Below, piece by piece: positions 43,454-52,651 of a stretch of 64,000 bases of DNA. Origin of the DNA: an uncultured Bacteroidales bacterium (lineage in GTDB: Bacteria > Bacteroidota > Bacteroidia > Bacteroidales > Muribaculaceae); NCBI GenBank assembly GCA_902760865.1, contig CACWID010000002.1, forward strand, positions 172,101 through 236,100. The letters run 5' to 3'. The translations under genes and the position numbers were made by a program. Position 1 is the stretch's first letter; each line of letters opens with the position of its first letter. The notes under the pieces were generated by a model that saw only the letters and a program-made list of their open reading frames with translations, searched no databases and was not told the origin of the DNA.

Positions 43454-45028
43454 TCACTGCACCCGGATGCACTTTAATCGTTTGTCCTGATCAGGCCAAG
43501 TGCGATGAACCAGTAAATACTTTTCGCCATCAACTGCATAGACTGAAGAACTGATAGGAACCACTTCTTGCGGTTGTCCTGTAATGCGCATAAAGAGAGG
43601 GTGGAAAGTGGTTGGCCATGAATCATAGACAGGTTTCTCATAGACTAAGCTGCAGTAATCGACCTTATCTGCGTTAGGATACCGCTTGGCATAGAAGGGC
43701 AGGTTGCCGAATGAACGAAATGCTTTATCATATTGCTCCGGATTAGCCTTCACATCATCCAGAAACGCCTTAGGCAAGAACAAGAGAGAATCCGCACCAA
43801 AATATGTCGGGATCCATTCCAACGGCATGCCATACATTTTAAAATCATAACCGGTATCGTATTCATCATATTCCACAGCATATCGATGTGCAAACGGAAG
43901 GATATCCGGCTGAGTGGTTGCGATTAAGGTTTTGCCCTCCCTAATCTGAGCCATTTCGTCTTCTATCGACTGATGATACAAATAGCAGTCATGGACAATA
44001 TAACCAGCAAATAACAGGACTATCACATCTGCAAAGGCAATTAATCGGGTCCCGATACGGTCCCAATTAATGGACCTCATGATAATCACTAACGAGAACA
44101 AGTCTATACCAAAACGAGTGCGATCGGGCCAGGCTCCAGACATGCACACAAAGACAAATGAGACCGCCACAGCAATAAGAAGCAGCTGCTCCTGCTTCAC
44201 CCATGCCCAGAAATTCTGCCGTTTAAAAATAGCTTTGTATGCGATAAGAAGAATCAGCACATAAAACAAGGCCACATTGTACATGTGTACAAATTTCAGG
44301 AATAGGCTATATCGCAAGAGCGTATTGCCGTAAAGGGCACGATTAACTGAGCCCGGTGAAAAGACCAATAACATCGCCCCTAAATAAAAGGCGCACAGCA
44401 TGAGGAGCCTATGTCCCCTCAATTGTTTACGATGGATAATGAAATAAATGAAGTAAGCAGCTCCAAGGCCCACGACAAAGACTTCATTGCTCCATCCGCT
44501 AAAAAAGGCCAATATCACCAATGGCACATATGCCCATTTAGGATTGTCCTCCTTCTCTAAAAAATAATGGAAAAACAGAATTACAGTGGAAGCCCACAGA
44601 TAATTGACTGATCCACTCATCCACAAAAAGGCATCTTTAAAGCCGATGATAACCAGAAAAACTAAAATAAAAGCTATCGAGAAAGACTTAAAATAGTTTT
44701 TGCGATCACGAGTGGTAACGAGAACCAATGCATACAGGAAGAGAATGAATACAATCGTATTAAACACGTTAAATACGCTCTTTCCTAGGATGCCATCAAA
44801 CAGTTGTACAGTGAAGTGAACCGGATAACGGCCATTGACATTCAAGTAATGTGTCCATTGGCTTTTTATGATGTCAGAAATCGATTCAATTCTATCATGT
44901 GTGCCACAGATAAAAGCATAAAGCCAATCATCCAGATAGAATGACGTGCAACAATTCAGGGCATACATCACTATAGCCACGAAGGCCAGGAAGACTGCAC
45001 AATATATTTTGACAGGATTAGTTCTCAT
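43454..45028 (-). CDS. DUF6056-family multi-spanning membrane protein (glycosyltransferase-like)
   Basis: 524 residues from the ATG at 45028 (MRTNPVKIYCAVFLAFVAIVMYALNCC). About ten membrane helices are followed by a soluble C-terminal domain of ~150 residues. The first loop has YLDDWLYAFICG, an aspartate pair after helix 1 as in GT-C type polyprenyl-phosphate-sugar glycosyltransferases. DUF6056 proteins are regarded as probable O-antigen or surface-glycan modifying enzymes; the exact reaction is unknown. Base composition is clearly more AT-rich than the neighbours, suggesting acquisition by transfer. -7 box TACCTTTG (minus) at 45068-45075. Confidence 0.72.
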   Translation of the reverse strand: MRTNPVKIYCAVFLAFVAIVMYALNCCTSFYLDDWLYAFICGTHDRIESISDIIKSQWTHYLNVNGRYPVHFTVQLFDGILGKSVFNVFNTIVFILFLYALVLVTTRDRKNYFKSFSIAFILVFLVIIGFKDAFLWMSGSVNYLWASTVILFFHYFLEKEDNPKWAYVPLVILAFFSGWSNEVFVVGLGAAYFIYFIIHRKQLRGHRLLMLCAFYLGAMLLVFSPGSVNRALYGNTLLRYSLFLKFVHMYNVALFYVLILLIAYKAIFKRQNFWAWVKQEQLLLIAVAVSFVFVCMSGAWPDRTRFGIDLFSLVIIMRSINWDRIGTRLIAFADVIVLLFAGYIVHDCYLYHQSIEDEMAQIREGKTLIATTQPDILPFAHRYAVEYDEYDTGYDFKMYGMPLEWIPTYFGADSLLFLPKAFLDDVKANPEQYDKAFRSFGNLPFYAKRYPNADKVDYCSLVYEKPVYDSWPTTFHPLFMRITGQPQEVVPISSSVYAVDGEKYLLVHRTWPDQDKRLKCIRVQ

Positions 45029-45204
45029 GATTATATTCTCAGAAAAATAAAGTGACAATTTCTGCCGCAAAGGTAATGCTTTTATTTCAATATCTCATCA
45101 TGATTGAAACATAGGGCAGTATATCAGCCACAAAAACCAGAGGAACCTTAGCTTACACAGCCTTCCCGCAACGAGTGGTTATGGAGTAGCTTCACGATAC
45201 CATG

Positions 45205-45242
45205 AATAAAAAAATGCGAGCTGCATTTTAGGTGCAACTCGC
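45205..45242 (-). terminator. Intrinsic terminator of clpB
   Basis: On the minus strand GCGAGTTGCA and TGCAGCTCGC form a 10-bp stem with one G-T pair, followed by ATTTTTTTATT. Confidence 0.9.
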
Positions 45243-45276
45243 TTTAATAAAAAGAGTATGAAAGATTTAGCTCACT

Positions 45277-47865
45277 TCAATTCTTGAAGATGAGATGGTC
45301 GCCATCGGCATCGATGATGATGGGGCGGTCACGATTGACCTTCATGGCGATGATGTCCTTGCTGAGCTGGTTGAGTACCATGCTCTGGATAGCCCTCTTG
45401 ACAGGACGTGCACCGAACTCGGGGTCGTACCCTACCCTGCCTAGCAGGGTGACGGCGGCATCAGTCACTTCAAGGGTGATACCATTCTTGGCAAGCATCT
45501 TCTTGACACCGACAAGCTGCATGGCAACGATCTGACGGATCTGTTCCTCGTCCAGCGGGGTGAACATGATGATCTCGTCGATACGGTTCAGGAACTCGGG
45601 ACGTATAGTCTGCTTCAACATATCCATTACCTCGTCGCGTGTGCGGCCGATGACCTCGTCGCGGTTGTCAGGCGTCAGGTGTTCTAAGCGCTCACGGATG
45701 AGGCTGGAACCCATATTGCTTGTCATGATGATGATGGTGTTCTTGAAGTTGACGGTGCGGCCCTTGTTGTCGGTCAAGCGACCATCGTCGAGCACCTGTA
45801 GCAGGACGTTGAACACGTCGGGGTTAGCCTTCTCAATTTCATCGAAGAGGACGACCGAATAAGGTTTGCGTCTGACAGCCTCGGTCAACTGTCCGCCCTC
45901 GTCGTAGCCGACATAGCCAGGAGGCGAACCGATGAGCCTGGTGACCGAGAACTTCTCCTGATACTCGCTCATGTCGATGCGAGTCATCATGTTCTCGTCA
46001 TTGAACATATAATCTGCCAAGGCCTTGGCCAGTTCGGTCTTGCCGACACCCGTGGTACCCAGGAAGATGAACGAGCCTATAGGTCGGCGCGGATCGTTCA
46101 GGCCAGCGCGGCTGCGGCGCACGGCATCGCTGATAGCCTTGATGGCATCGTCCTGGCCGACAACGCGCTTGTGCAACTCTTCCTCCAGGTGCAGCAGTTT
46201 CTCCTTCTCGCTCTGCAGCATCTTGGTAACGGGGATTCCGGTCCAGCGCGAAACGACATCGGCAATGTCGTCGCTATCCACCTCCTCCTTGATGAGGGCC
46301 TTGTCACCCTGCATCTCGCGAAGGCGTTCCTGGATGCTGGCATTCTCATCCTGGCGTTGCTTGATGAGCGAGTAGCGTATCTCGGCCACGCGGCCATAGT
46401 CACCGCTCTGCTCGGCACGCTCAGCTTCAAAGTTGAGCTGTTCAATATCGATCTTGTTCTGCTGAATCCTCTCAATCAGCTCCTTCTCGCTCTTCCACTT
46501 GGCATTGTAGTCACGCTCGCGGTCCTTGAGTTCGGCAATCTGCTTGTCGAGGTCGGCAATGCGCACCTCGTCACCGTCACGCTTGATGGCGGCACGCTCA
46601 ATCTCAAGCTGGGAAATCTTGCGGGAAATCTCATCCAAGCCTTGAGGCACACTATCCATCTCGATGCGCAGTTTGGCAGCCGCCTCATCGATGAGGTCGA
46701 TGGCCTTGTCGGGCAAGAAGCGGTCACTGATGTAACGCTGGCTGAGCTGCACGGCGGCGATAATGGCATCGTCCTTGATACGCACCTTATGGTGATTCTC
46801 ATAGCGCTCCTTTAGGCCTCGCAGGATGGCAATCGCGCTCTCCTCGTCAGGCTCATCGACCATGACAATCTGGAAACGACGCTCCAAGGCCTTGTCTTTC
46901 TCGAAGTACTTCTGATACTCGTCGAGGGTCGTAGCGCCGATACTGCGCAGGTCACCACGGGCCAAAGCCGGCTTCAGGATGTTGGCGGCATCCATCGCAC
47001 CGCTGCTCTTGCCAGCACCCACCAGAGTGTGAATCTCGTCGATGAACAGTATGATTTCGCCCTGCGCCTGGGTAATCTCGTTGATTACAGACTTGAGGCG
47101 CTCTTCGAACTCACCCTGATACTTGGCGCCTGCAATCAATGCGCCCATATCCAGAGAATAGACCTGCTTCATCTTCAGGTTCTCGGGAACGTCGCCACGC
47201 ACGATTCGTTGTGCCAGTCCCTCGACGATGGCCGTCTTACCGGTACCAGGTTCGCCGATGAGAATCGGGTTGTTCTTGGTTCGGCGGCTCAGGATCTGCA
47301 GCACACGACGTATCTCATCATCACGCCCGATGACGGGGTCAAGTTTGCCCTGACGGGCACGTTCGTTGAGATTGATAGCATACTTGCTCAAGGCATTATA
47401 CTGCTCCTCAGCGCTCTGAGACGTGGCATTCTTGCCCTTGCGCAACTCGCCGATGGCAGCCTTGAGGTCGTCATGCGTCATACCGGCATCCTTCAGGATT
47501 GCCGAAACGGTAGACTTTACGTCGAACAGCGCCATCAGCATCGCCTCGACAGTGACATACTGGTCACCGCCGCTATTGGCGATGTCGTTAGCCTTCTCGA
47601 GCACCTTGCTGCCATCATTGCCCAGGTAGGGTTCGCCACCGCTCACGCGCGGCAACTTCTGCAAAGCAGCATCAAGTGGGCGCTCAACATTGGCCGGGTT
47701 GATGTCCAGCTTCTGGAAAATGAAGCGGACCACAGCATCGCCCTCAAGCATGAGGGCTTTGAGCAGATGCTCGGGCTCGACAGCCTGATTGCCGTTTGCG
47801 CGGGTCAGCTGCACAGCCTTCTGCACCACATCTTGTGCTTTAATAGTAAAATTGTTGAAATTCAT
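45277..47865 (-). CDS. clpB: ATP-dependent disaggregase ClpB
   Basis: 862 residues, full length. The Clp N domain (~1-145) is followed by AAA-1 with [17 protein letters not shown] and [11 protein letters not shown], the coiled-coil M domain (~400-520, [34 protein letters not shown]) that distinguishes ClpB from ClpA/ClpC, and AAA-2 with [15 protein letters not shown] and [14 protein letters not shown]. It rescues aggregated proteins with DnaK in the cytoplasm. There is no TAnnTTTG box upstream; instead a perfect 10-bp-arm palindrome lies at 47946-47968, which points to heat-shock or other special control. Confidence 0.97.
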   Translation of the reverse strand: MNFNNFTIKAQDVVQKAVQLTRANGNQAVEPEHLLKALMLEGDAVVRFIFQKLDINPANVERPLDAALQKLPRVSGGEPYLGNDGSKVLEKANDIANSGGDQYVTVEAMLMALFDVKSTVSAILKDAGMTHDDLKAAIGELRKGKNATSQSAEEQYNALSKYAINLNERARQGKLDPVIGRDDEIRRVLQILSRRTKNNPILIGEPGTGKTAIVEGLAQRIVRGDVPENLKMKQVYSLDMGALIAGAKYQGEFEERLKSVINEITQAQGEIILFIDEIHTLVGAGKSSGAMDAANILKPALARGDLRSIGATTLDEYQKYFEKDKALERRFQIVMVDEPDEESAIAILRGLKERYENHHKVRIKDDAIIAAVQLSQRYISDRFLPDKAIDLIDEAAAKLRIEMDSVPQGLDEISRKISQLEIERAAIKRDGDEVRIADLDKQIAELKDRERDYNAKWKSEKELIERIQQNKIDIEQLNFEAERAEQSGDYGRVAEIRYSLIKQRQDENASIQERLREMQGDKALIKEEVDSDDIADVVSRWTGIPVTKMLQSEKEKLLHLEEELHKRVVGQDDAIKAISDAVRRSRAGLNDPRRPIGSFIFLGTTGVGKTELAKALADYMFNDENMMTRIDMSEYQEKFSVTRLIGSPPGYVGYDEGGQLTEAVRRKPYSVVLFDEIEKANPDVFNVLLQVLDDGRLTDNKGRTVNFKNTIIIMTSNMGSSLIRERLEHLTPDNRDEVIGRTRDEVMDMLKQTIRPEFLNRIDEIIMFTPLDEEQIRQIVAMQLVGVKKMLAKNGITLEVTDAAVTLLGRVGYDPEFGARPVKRAIQSMVLNQLSKDIIAMKVNRDRPIIIDADGDHLIFKN

Positions 47866-47920
47866 ATAGTTGTGTCTCCTTTCTATTTGCTTATTTATAG
47901 TGCTTTATCTGCCTTATCAT

Positions 47921-47968
47921 CATTCAACACTTGTGCCAATACAACAAAACTGACATTTTGTCAGTTTT
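47921..47968 (-). promoter_or_regulatory. clpB control region: CTGACA palindrome and sigma-54-like promoter
   Basis: AAAACTGACA (47946-47955) and TGTCAGTTTT (47959-47968) form a perfect palindrome around TTT. Nearer to clpB, on the minus strand (47921-47940), lies TTGGCACAAGTGTTGAA. This matches the -24 part of the sigma-54 consensus (TGGCAC, five bases, TTGC) with one mismatch at -12. The sigma assignment is inference. Confidence 0.5.
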
Positions 47969-47974
47969 ACACAA

Positions 47975-48007
47975 AGCGGCCCGTCTCACTGTGAGATGGG
48001 CCGCTTC
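47975..48007 (-). terminator. Hairpin terminator after the Wza-like gene
   Basis: AAGCGGCCCGTCTCAC and GTGAGATGGGCCGCTT form a stem of about 16 bp with one G-T pair. The T-tract on the minus strand is weak (TTTGTG). Confidence 0.75.
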
Positions 48008-48054
48008 TATAACTTAATTGATATTTACCCTATATAATAGGACTAATCCCTATT

Positions 48055-48861
48055 TTACTTCTTTGCCAAAACGGTGACAAACGTGATGAGCGACATGGCA
48101 GTACTCATCATGCTCAAACCAAAAGAGAAGGTGGGAGCCACGCTCCAGATACTGCGCTTCTTGTATTTGTTGGGCTCGACATAAAGGATGTCATTCTGCT
48201 GCAACTGGAAATCGGGCGAAGCCAAGAAGGTGGCATCATTCAGGTTGAAGCGCTTCACTGTGCGCTGCCCGTTAGCATCGGTGCGAATCAGCATCACGTT
48301 TCCGCGCTGTCCCGTCGGAGCCAGGTCGCCACTCATGGCGATGGCCTCAATGAGGTTGAGACGGCCATTTTCGGCTTGAACAACACCAGTCTTGCTGAAA
48401 TCACCAAGGCAGAACACGCGGAAATTCTGAATACGGCACTCCACATTGGGCATCTCAATCAGGTATCGCGGATAGATCAACGAAGTGATGTAATCTTCAA
48501 TCTCGTGCTTCGTCATGCCAACGACATGCAATCGGCCAAGGATGGGGAAATCGATATTGCCATTGTCGTCCACCAAATAGTAAATTGTCGAGTGGTCATA
48601 GGTGATGCTCGACGAACCAATCGAGGTGATATACTGGACCTTGTTAAAGGGCTTGACAGCGTCCTCGTTGGAACCCGACACGTTAATGAGCAACATGTCG
48701 CCGGGCTTGATGGTGAAGTCACCGGCCAGGTTAGTGGCGGCAGCCAGTGCCGCAGCCGGTACCTGATCGGCATTGGACATGAGGGTAATATCCTCGGTGG
48801 GGTTGCATGCCATGAGCATCAAGGATGCGACAGCGAGCAGGAGCAAATTACGAATTTTCAT
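48055..48861 (-). CDS. Polysaccharide biosynthesis/export lipoprotein (Wza-like)
   Basis: 268 residues with lipobox LMAC at about residue 19. A Poly_export domain (FTIKPGDMLLINVSGSNEDAVKPFN, YLVDDNGNIDFPILGRLHVVGMTKHEIEDYI) and an SLBB-like domain (FCLGDFSKTGVVQAENGRLNLIEAIAMSGDLAPTGQRGNVMLIR) are followed by VEPNKYKKRSIWSVAPTFSFGLSMMSTAM, a C-terminal helix typical of Bacteroidales Wza-like proteins. It would be part of an outer-membrane polysaccharide exporter, but no Wzc-like partner or capsule cluster is adjacent. -7 box TAACTTTG (minus) at 48899-48906. Confidence 0.88.
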   Translation of the reverse strand: MKIRNLLLLAVASLMLMACNPTEDITLMSNADQVPAAALAAATNLAGDFTIKPGDMLLINVSGSNEDAVKPFNKVQYITSIGSSSITYDHSTIYYLVDDNGNIDFPILGRLHVVGMTKHEIEDYITSLIYPRYLIEMPNVECRIQNFRVFCLGDFSKTGVVQAENGRLNLIEAIAMSGDLAPTGQRGNVMLIRTDANGQRTVKRFNLNDATFLASPDFQLQQNDILYVEPNKYKKRSIWSVAPTFSFGLSMMSTAMSLITFVTVLAKK

Positions 48862-48983
48862 ATTCTTTGTCTTTTTAGTAGTTGATATTTCTAACCTGCA
48901 AAGTTAGTAAAAAATGCGATATACGGTACTTTTTTCAGGAAAAACATACGACAAACGGCACTTTTTAGCTAATTTTGTGGATT

Positions 48984-49562
48984 ATGAGCAAACAACAACC
49001 GCCCTTGGAGCGCCATCCGTGGGGCCCCTACATTCCTGAGAATGCAAGATACCTCTTCCTGGGCACATTCCCGCCCAAGGCAGAGCGCTGGTCCATGCCG
49101 TTCTTCTACCCCAACAAAATCAACGACTTCTGGCGCGTGATGGGCCTCATCTTCATGAACGACCGCAACGCCCTGTGGGACAACAACGGCGGACGTTTCA
49201 ATCTGGAAGCCATCAAGGCGCTGCTTGACAGGTATCAGATCGCGATGTGGGACACGGCGATGGCGGTGAGGCGCCTGAAGGACAACGCCAGCGATAAGTT
49301 CCTCGAGATTGTCGAGCCCATCGATCTGGCCACCTTGCTGGACGAGCATCCCACCATCACGACCATTGTCACCACCGGTGAAAAAGCCACCGGAGTGATT
49401 GCCTCTCAAGCGGGCATCGAGATTCCTGCCATCGGGGTTCCGACATCCTGCCACATCGGCAACCACCACTTCACCCTGTGGCGCATGCCGTCCACCTCGC
49501 GCGCCTACCCGTTGGCGCTAGAGAAGAAAGCGGATGCCTACCGCAAGGTCTTCGGGCGCTGA
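48984..49562 (+). CDS. Uracil-DNA glycosylase-superfamily protein
   Basis: 192 residues from the ATG at 48984 (MSKQQPPLERHPWGPYIP); an in-frame ATG at 48975 overlaps the -7 box TAATTTTG (48970-48977) and is rejected. The opening RYLFLGTFPPKAERWSMPFFYPNKINDFWRVMG has the superfamily's glycine-rich motif I and aromatic pocket. The C-terminal half keeps TIVTTGEKATGV and a HFTLWRMPSTSRAYP motif in the place of the usual H-P-S segment. Base excision of uracil or a mismatched base is the family role; the exact substrate is not shown. The leader is only a few nucleotides. Confidence 0.8.
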   Translation: MSKQQPPLERHPWGPYIPENARYLFLGTFPPKAERWSMPFFYPNKINDFWRVMGLIFMNDRNALWDNNGGRFNLEAIKALLDRYQIAMWDTAMAVRRLKDNASDKFLEIVEPIDLATLLDEHPTITTIVTTGEKATGVIASQAGIEIPAIGVPTSCHIGNHHFTLWRMPSTSRAYPLALEKKADAYRKVFGR

Positions 49563-49640
49563 CCGGAGCGACAGGAATTTGTTAATAACTTTTTGAGGAG
49601 GTTTTTGGGGCAAAAATTTTGCGGTACACCCGAAATGCAG

Positions 49641-49648
49641 TACCTTTG
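49641..49648 (+). promoter_or_regulatory. -7 box directly before the HU-SPOR gene
   Basis: TACCTTTG ends 4 nt before the ATG at 49653, so the mRNA is probably leaderless or nearly so. Confidence 0.55.
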
Positions 49649-49652
49649 TGTG

Positions 49653-50588
49653 ATGTTTTCGATTATTGAACATATAGAATATCTGATGATGCGCCACGAT
49701 TGTGTAGCCATCCCTGGCTGGGGCGCATTCATCGCCAACTATGGTCCCGCGAGCTATGACGGGGACCGACAGCTGATGGAGCGGCCGCGCCGCGACATCG
49801 GCTTTAATGCCAGCGCTACCCATAACGACGGGCTGCTCGCCCAGTCGCTCATGCGTCGCGAGGGGATGGACTATGACGAATCGATGCGCTTCATTGCCGA
49901 CAGCGTGACGACCTTTCGCCAGCAGTTGTCAAAGGATTGTGAGGTGTCGATGGGACGCCTGGGTTACTTCCGCCGCAATGAGGAAGGCCGCCCCGAGTTT
50001 GTGCCGTTCGTGGACGATGCCGCCTGCGACCGCTACTACGGCCTCACCGACCTCGACATCAAGACGGTGACGGTCCTCGAGCAGGAGCAAGCCGAGCAGG
50101 AACAGGCTACCGCCATTGTTCCCAAGCAGCGTAACCTGTTCTCCCGCAAGGCGGGCCAGATTGCCGCTTCGGTGGCCGTGCTTATCGGGCTGGGCGTGAT
50201 GTTTACCACCTACAGCAATGTGGACCGCAACCACGATATGGCCAGTCTGTCGCCCGAGGTGACTGCTCCGCAGAGCCAGCAGCTGGGCGGTGTCACAGTA
50301 CAACAGGGTGTTGTTCCCCAAGCCATTACTGCTGTTGACAGCCACCCCGCAATCGCCACGGTGGGCAACACAGCCGGCAAGTACTATATGGTGATTGCCA
50401 CGCTGCGCAACCAGCAGGAGCTGGACGCCTTCAAGGCCAAGTATGCCTCGCTGGTGCCCTACATGAAAATGCTGGATTATAAGGGCATGACCTTAGTCTA
50501 TGTCGCACGCAGCGACGACTATGGCACGCTAATGAGCCTGCGCGGCGAACTGCCTGAGCGCCTGCGCGACGTCTGGATCTACGACTGA
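49653..50588 (+). CDS. HU-like (CCDC81-type) domain protein with membrane helix and SPOR domain
   Basis: 311 residues from the ATG at 49653; the frame opens 20 codons earlier but crosses the -7 box. Residues ~1-140 match the bacterial HU/CCDC81-type domain pair (IIEHIEYLMMRHDCVAIPGWGAFIANY, FNASATHNDGLLAQSLMRREGMDYDESM, VSMGRLGYFRRNEEGRPEFVP). A membrane helix (IAASVAVLIGLGVMFTTY) follows at ~178-195, then a linker and a C-terminal SPOR domain (KYYMVIATLRNQQELDAFKAKY) that should bind denuded septal peptidoglycan. This puts the HU part in the cytoplasm, possibly linking nucleoid and division site. The last 60 nt overlap the opposite gene. Confidence 0.85.
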   Translation: MFSIIEHIEYLMMRHDCVAIPGWGAFIANYGPASYDGDRQLMERPRRDIGFNASATHNDGLLAQSLMRREGMDYDESMRFIADSVTTFRQQLSKDCEVSMGRLGYFRRNEEGRPEFVPFVDDAACDRYYGLTDLDIKTVTVLEQEQAEQEQATAIVPKQRNLFSRKAGQIAASVAVLIGLGVMFTTYSNVDRNHDMASLSPEVTAPQSQQLGGVTVQQGVVPQAITAVDSHPAIATVGNTAGKYYMVIATLRNQQELDAFKAKYASLVPYMKMLDYKGMTLVYVARSDDYGTLMSLRGELPERLRDVWIYD

Positions 50589-50999
50589 TGCCGGCAACAT
50601 GAGACACGTGTAACGCTTGCCCCGCAGCATCAACACTACCACGTCATCATTGACAAAGATATCACGCACGTCATCCCCACGGATGACGTGTTTTTTCATG
50701 CGCTCGTCGGTGAAGGCCAGGGTCAAGCCCGTGTCATCGATGGAGACGGTTTTCTCCATGATGGACCAAAGGGCCTCTGGCGAGAATCCGTAATAGAAGT
50801 AGAGCAGAGCCAATATCATCGGCATGACTACGACGAGCACCATCAGCGCCACAATGACAAATCGCACGTCGAACCAAAAGGCCAAGACGGCGCACACCGC
50901 GACAGGTAACACCATCCACAACCAATTGTCGGCCAGGAACATGCTGCACAGATGCCTCATGTAGGTGCCGGACATGATGCGGCATGGCTCGGTAGTCAT
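50529..50999 (-). CDS. YcxB-like membrane protein
   Basis: 156 residues with two membrane helices (WLWMVLPVAVCAVLAFWF, FVIVALMVLVVVMPMILALLYFYYG) and a C-terminal PH-like domain (VSIDDTGLTLAFTDERMKKHVIRGDDVRDIFVNDDVVVLMLRGKRYTCLMLPASVV), as in YcxB-type proteins of unknown function. It converges on the HU-SPOR gene and overlaps its last 20 codons in antisense. The start is uncertain: ATGs near residues 9 and 14 are also possible. Confidence 0.68.
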   Translation of the reverse strand: MTTEPCRIMSGTYMRHLCSMFLADNWLWMVLPVAVCAVLAFWFDVRFVIVALMVLVVVMPMILALLYFYYGFSPEALWSIMEKTVSIDDTGLTLAFTDERMKKHVIRGDDVRDIFVNDDVVVLMLRGKRYTCLMLPASVVDPDVAQALRQFAAQAH

Positions 51000-51000
51000 A

Positions 51001-51032
51001 TTAGGTTTTAAGGTTTAGGTTTTAGGGGTTTA
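51001..51032. repeat. TTAGGTTTTAAGG micro-repeat
   Basis: TTTAGGTTTTAAGG words fill the gap between the YcxB-like and C45-type genes. Confidence 0.65.
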
Positions 51033-52169
51033 TTTCCTATTTTTCTTGGTCTTGCCGTAGAGGGCTCGGCGGCGGGCAATTTCCTCATAGCCACGCTGAT
51101 AGGCCTTGCGGTTCTTTAGGGTAAGAGTCTGGCAATAGCCGGTTCCCTCGTTGTTGTAGAGTTTGGAGAGCTTGAGGTACTGCTTGCCGTTGCCTCGCAC
51201 GACGGGGAAGATTTCCTCCTTGCGCTTGTTGACCTTGTCGCACTGCACCGAGTGGTTCTCGGCAGTGGTTCCCGTCAGCTCGGGAGCGACGCCATCCTCC
51301 CCTACCCACACGGGATAGACCTCGGCACAAGGGGGATAGCCCAAGGCGATCCACATCGTTGTCAACAGCGGGCTCTCGCCGGGCAGGACGCCCTCGATGA
51401 CGATGCTGGCCGTGGAGATGCGCCTCGGGATGAAGTCCTGATCGACAATCCAGGTGTCGCCGCTGCGGGTGTAGTCCTTGCCGATGAGCGAGTTATAGAA
51501 CGTGCGGGACAGTTCCTCGGTGAACACGGCCGGAGTGATGTCCTGGGCGATGATGTGAGGCTCGAGCAGATGCTTCTCGTTTTTCTCGCGGACGTAGCCC
51601 ATGCCCTTGTCCTTCTCACCGCTGTAGGAGTAGTTGGTGCGCGTGAGTATGCCGCTCGTGGCGTCGGCTAGGTCATATTTCACATATTTGTAATTGCCGG
51701 TCTCGAAGTAGGCGCCGTTGCCCTGTGCATCGATGACGCCGAAGTTGGCCTCCACACCGAGAGGCTTGGGCAAGGTCTTGAGGAGGCCCTCGAAGTCGTC
51801 CACCGTCTTGCAGCGCTCCAGGGCATAACGCATGAGTTCGCCCTCGCGGTCCATGTTCTTGACGCCGTCGTTGCCGTTCAGGTTGTAGGACGCCGTGTTC
51901 ATGATGGCGAAGCCCACCTCGTTGAAGCCCATCCAGGCAGCGGTGTCCTGCAGGTCACGAGCGTCGAATAGGGCGACGAACTCCATCAGGCCGTCGTGGC
52001 CCTTGATGCGTTCCACGCGGTTGTTCAGGTCGTTGGTGTCGCGATTCTTCCACATCAGCGGACGTCCGTTGGCCGTCAGCTTGCCGCTCACGATGGCCGA
52101 GGTACAGGCATCGGCCGCAATTATTACCCCCAACACCGCCATCAAGGCAATCAACAATCGTCTTCTCAT
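51030..52169 (-). CDS. Secreted C45-type Ntn hydrolase (acyltransferase/amidase-like)
   Basis: 379 residues. The signal peptide ends at AADA and leaves Cys22 (CTSAIVSGKLTANGRPLMWKNRD) as the new N-terminal residue, the expected autocatalytic nucleophile of this class (C45/isopenicillin N acyltransferase-like). Further motifs are LMEFVALFDARD, WMGFNEVGFAIMNTASYN, GNGAYFETGNYKYVKYD and ILTRTNYSYSG. It would cleave a small amide outside the cytoplasm; the substrate is unknown. The -7 box TACCTTTG (minus) is at 52200-52207, and further upstream lies copy 2 of the 130-bp element. Confidence 0.8.
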   Translation of the reverse strand: MRRRLLIALMAVLGVIIAADACTSAIVSGKLTANGRPLMWKNRDTNDLNNRVERIKGHDGLMEFVALFDARDLQDTAAWMGFNEVGFAIMNTASYNLNGNDGVKNMDREGELMRYALERCKTVDDFEGLLKTLPKPLGVEANFGVIDAQGNGAYFETGNYKYVKYDLADATSGILTRTNYSYSGEKDKGMGYVREKNEKHLLEPHIIAQDITPAVFTEELSRTFYNSLIGKDYTRSGDTWIVDQDFIPRRISTASIVIEGVLPGESPLLTTMWIALGYPPCAEVYPVWVGEDGVAPELTGTTAENHSVQCDKVNKRKEEIFPVVRGNGKQYLKLSKLYNNEGTGYCQTLTLKNRKAYQRGYEEIARRRALYGKTKKNRK

Positions 52170-52294
52170 ATCCCTTCAGTTTTAGTTATGTTTCTGACGC
52201 AAAGGTAGTGATAAGTTTTTAATTATCTATTGCCTATTTCTTTTTTTGTCCTATCTGGAGGTGTGCCTGATTGGGGGTGAGGAGGGATTTCGGA

Positions 52295-52425
52295 GAAAAA
52301 AAAATTCGGGGGGGAGTGTTAAAATATTGTTAATTTTTGCTTAGTTGATTGATTTACTGGCAGATAGGCGAATTGTGTTGATACGAGCCGGCGGCTCGTA
52401 ATACCTGGACAGCACGGCCGCGGGG
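52295..52425 (-). repeat. ~130-bp duplicated upstream element, copy 2
   Basis: Reverse complement of the element at 39734-39862, with the same order of blocks and about 85% identity by eye. The hairpin stem TACGAGCC/GGCTCGTA is unchanged, while its 3-nt loop differs. It points to the C45 gene 126 nt away. Confidence 0.85.
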
Positions 52426-52607
52426 TGCTGGCCGGTGATTCTCCCGCAATGATAATCGCTGCCGAGGCGGTTGTCAAGAGTAAAAGGCTATGCTTTGAGG
52501 AGGGGAGCGCGATGACATCGCGCAATACTGGACGAGGATACCCTTTTTTAAAGCGCTCGACCTGATGGCGAGCCTGCTGCTGAGGGGCGGTTATTCCTAG
52601 TGCAAGC

Positions 52608-52651
52608 AAACGCGACAAGCCCCCAAAAAGATGGGGGCTTGCCGCGTTTTT
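52608..52651. terminator. Strong hairpin after the C69 gene
   Basis: AAACGCGACAAGCCCCC and GGGGGCTTGCCGCGTTT form a 17-bp stem with one mismatch and an 8-nt loop, so it should end transcription of the minus-strand dipeptidase gene that ends at 52676. Confidence 0.8.

Noticed and set aside
52319-52618. 99-codon minus-strand frame in the C45-C69 intergenic region
   Set aside because: It overlaps the duplicated 130-bp element, whose other copy has no such frame, so the frame is not conserved.
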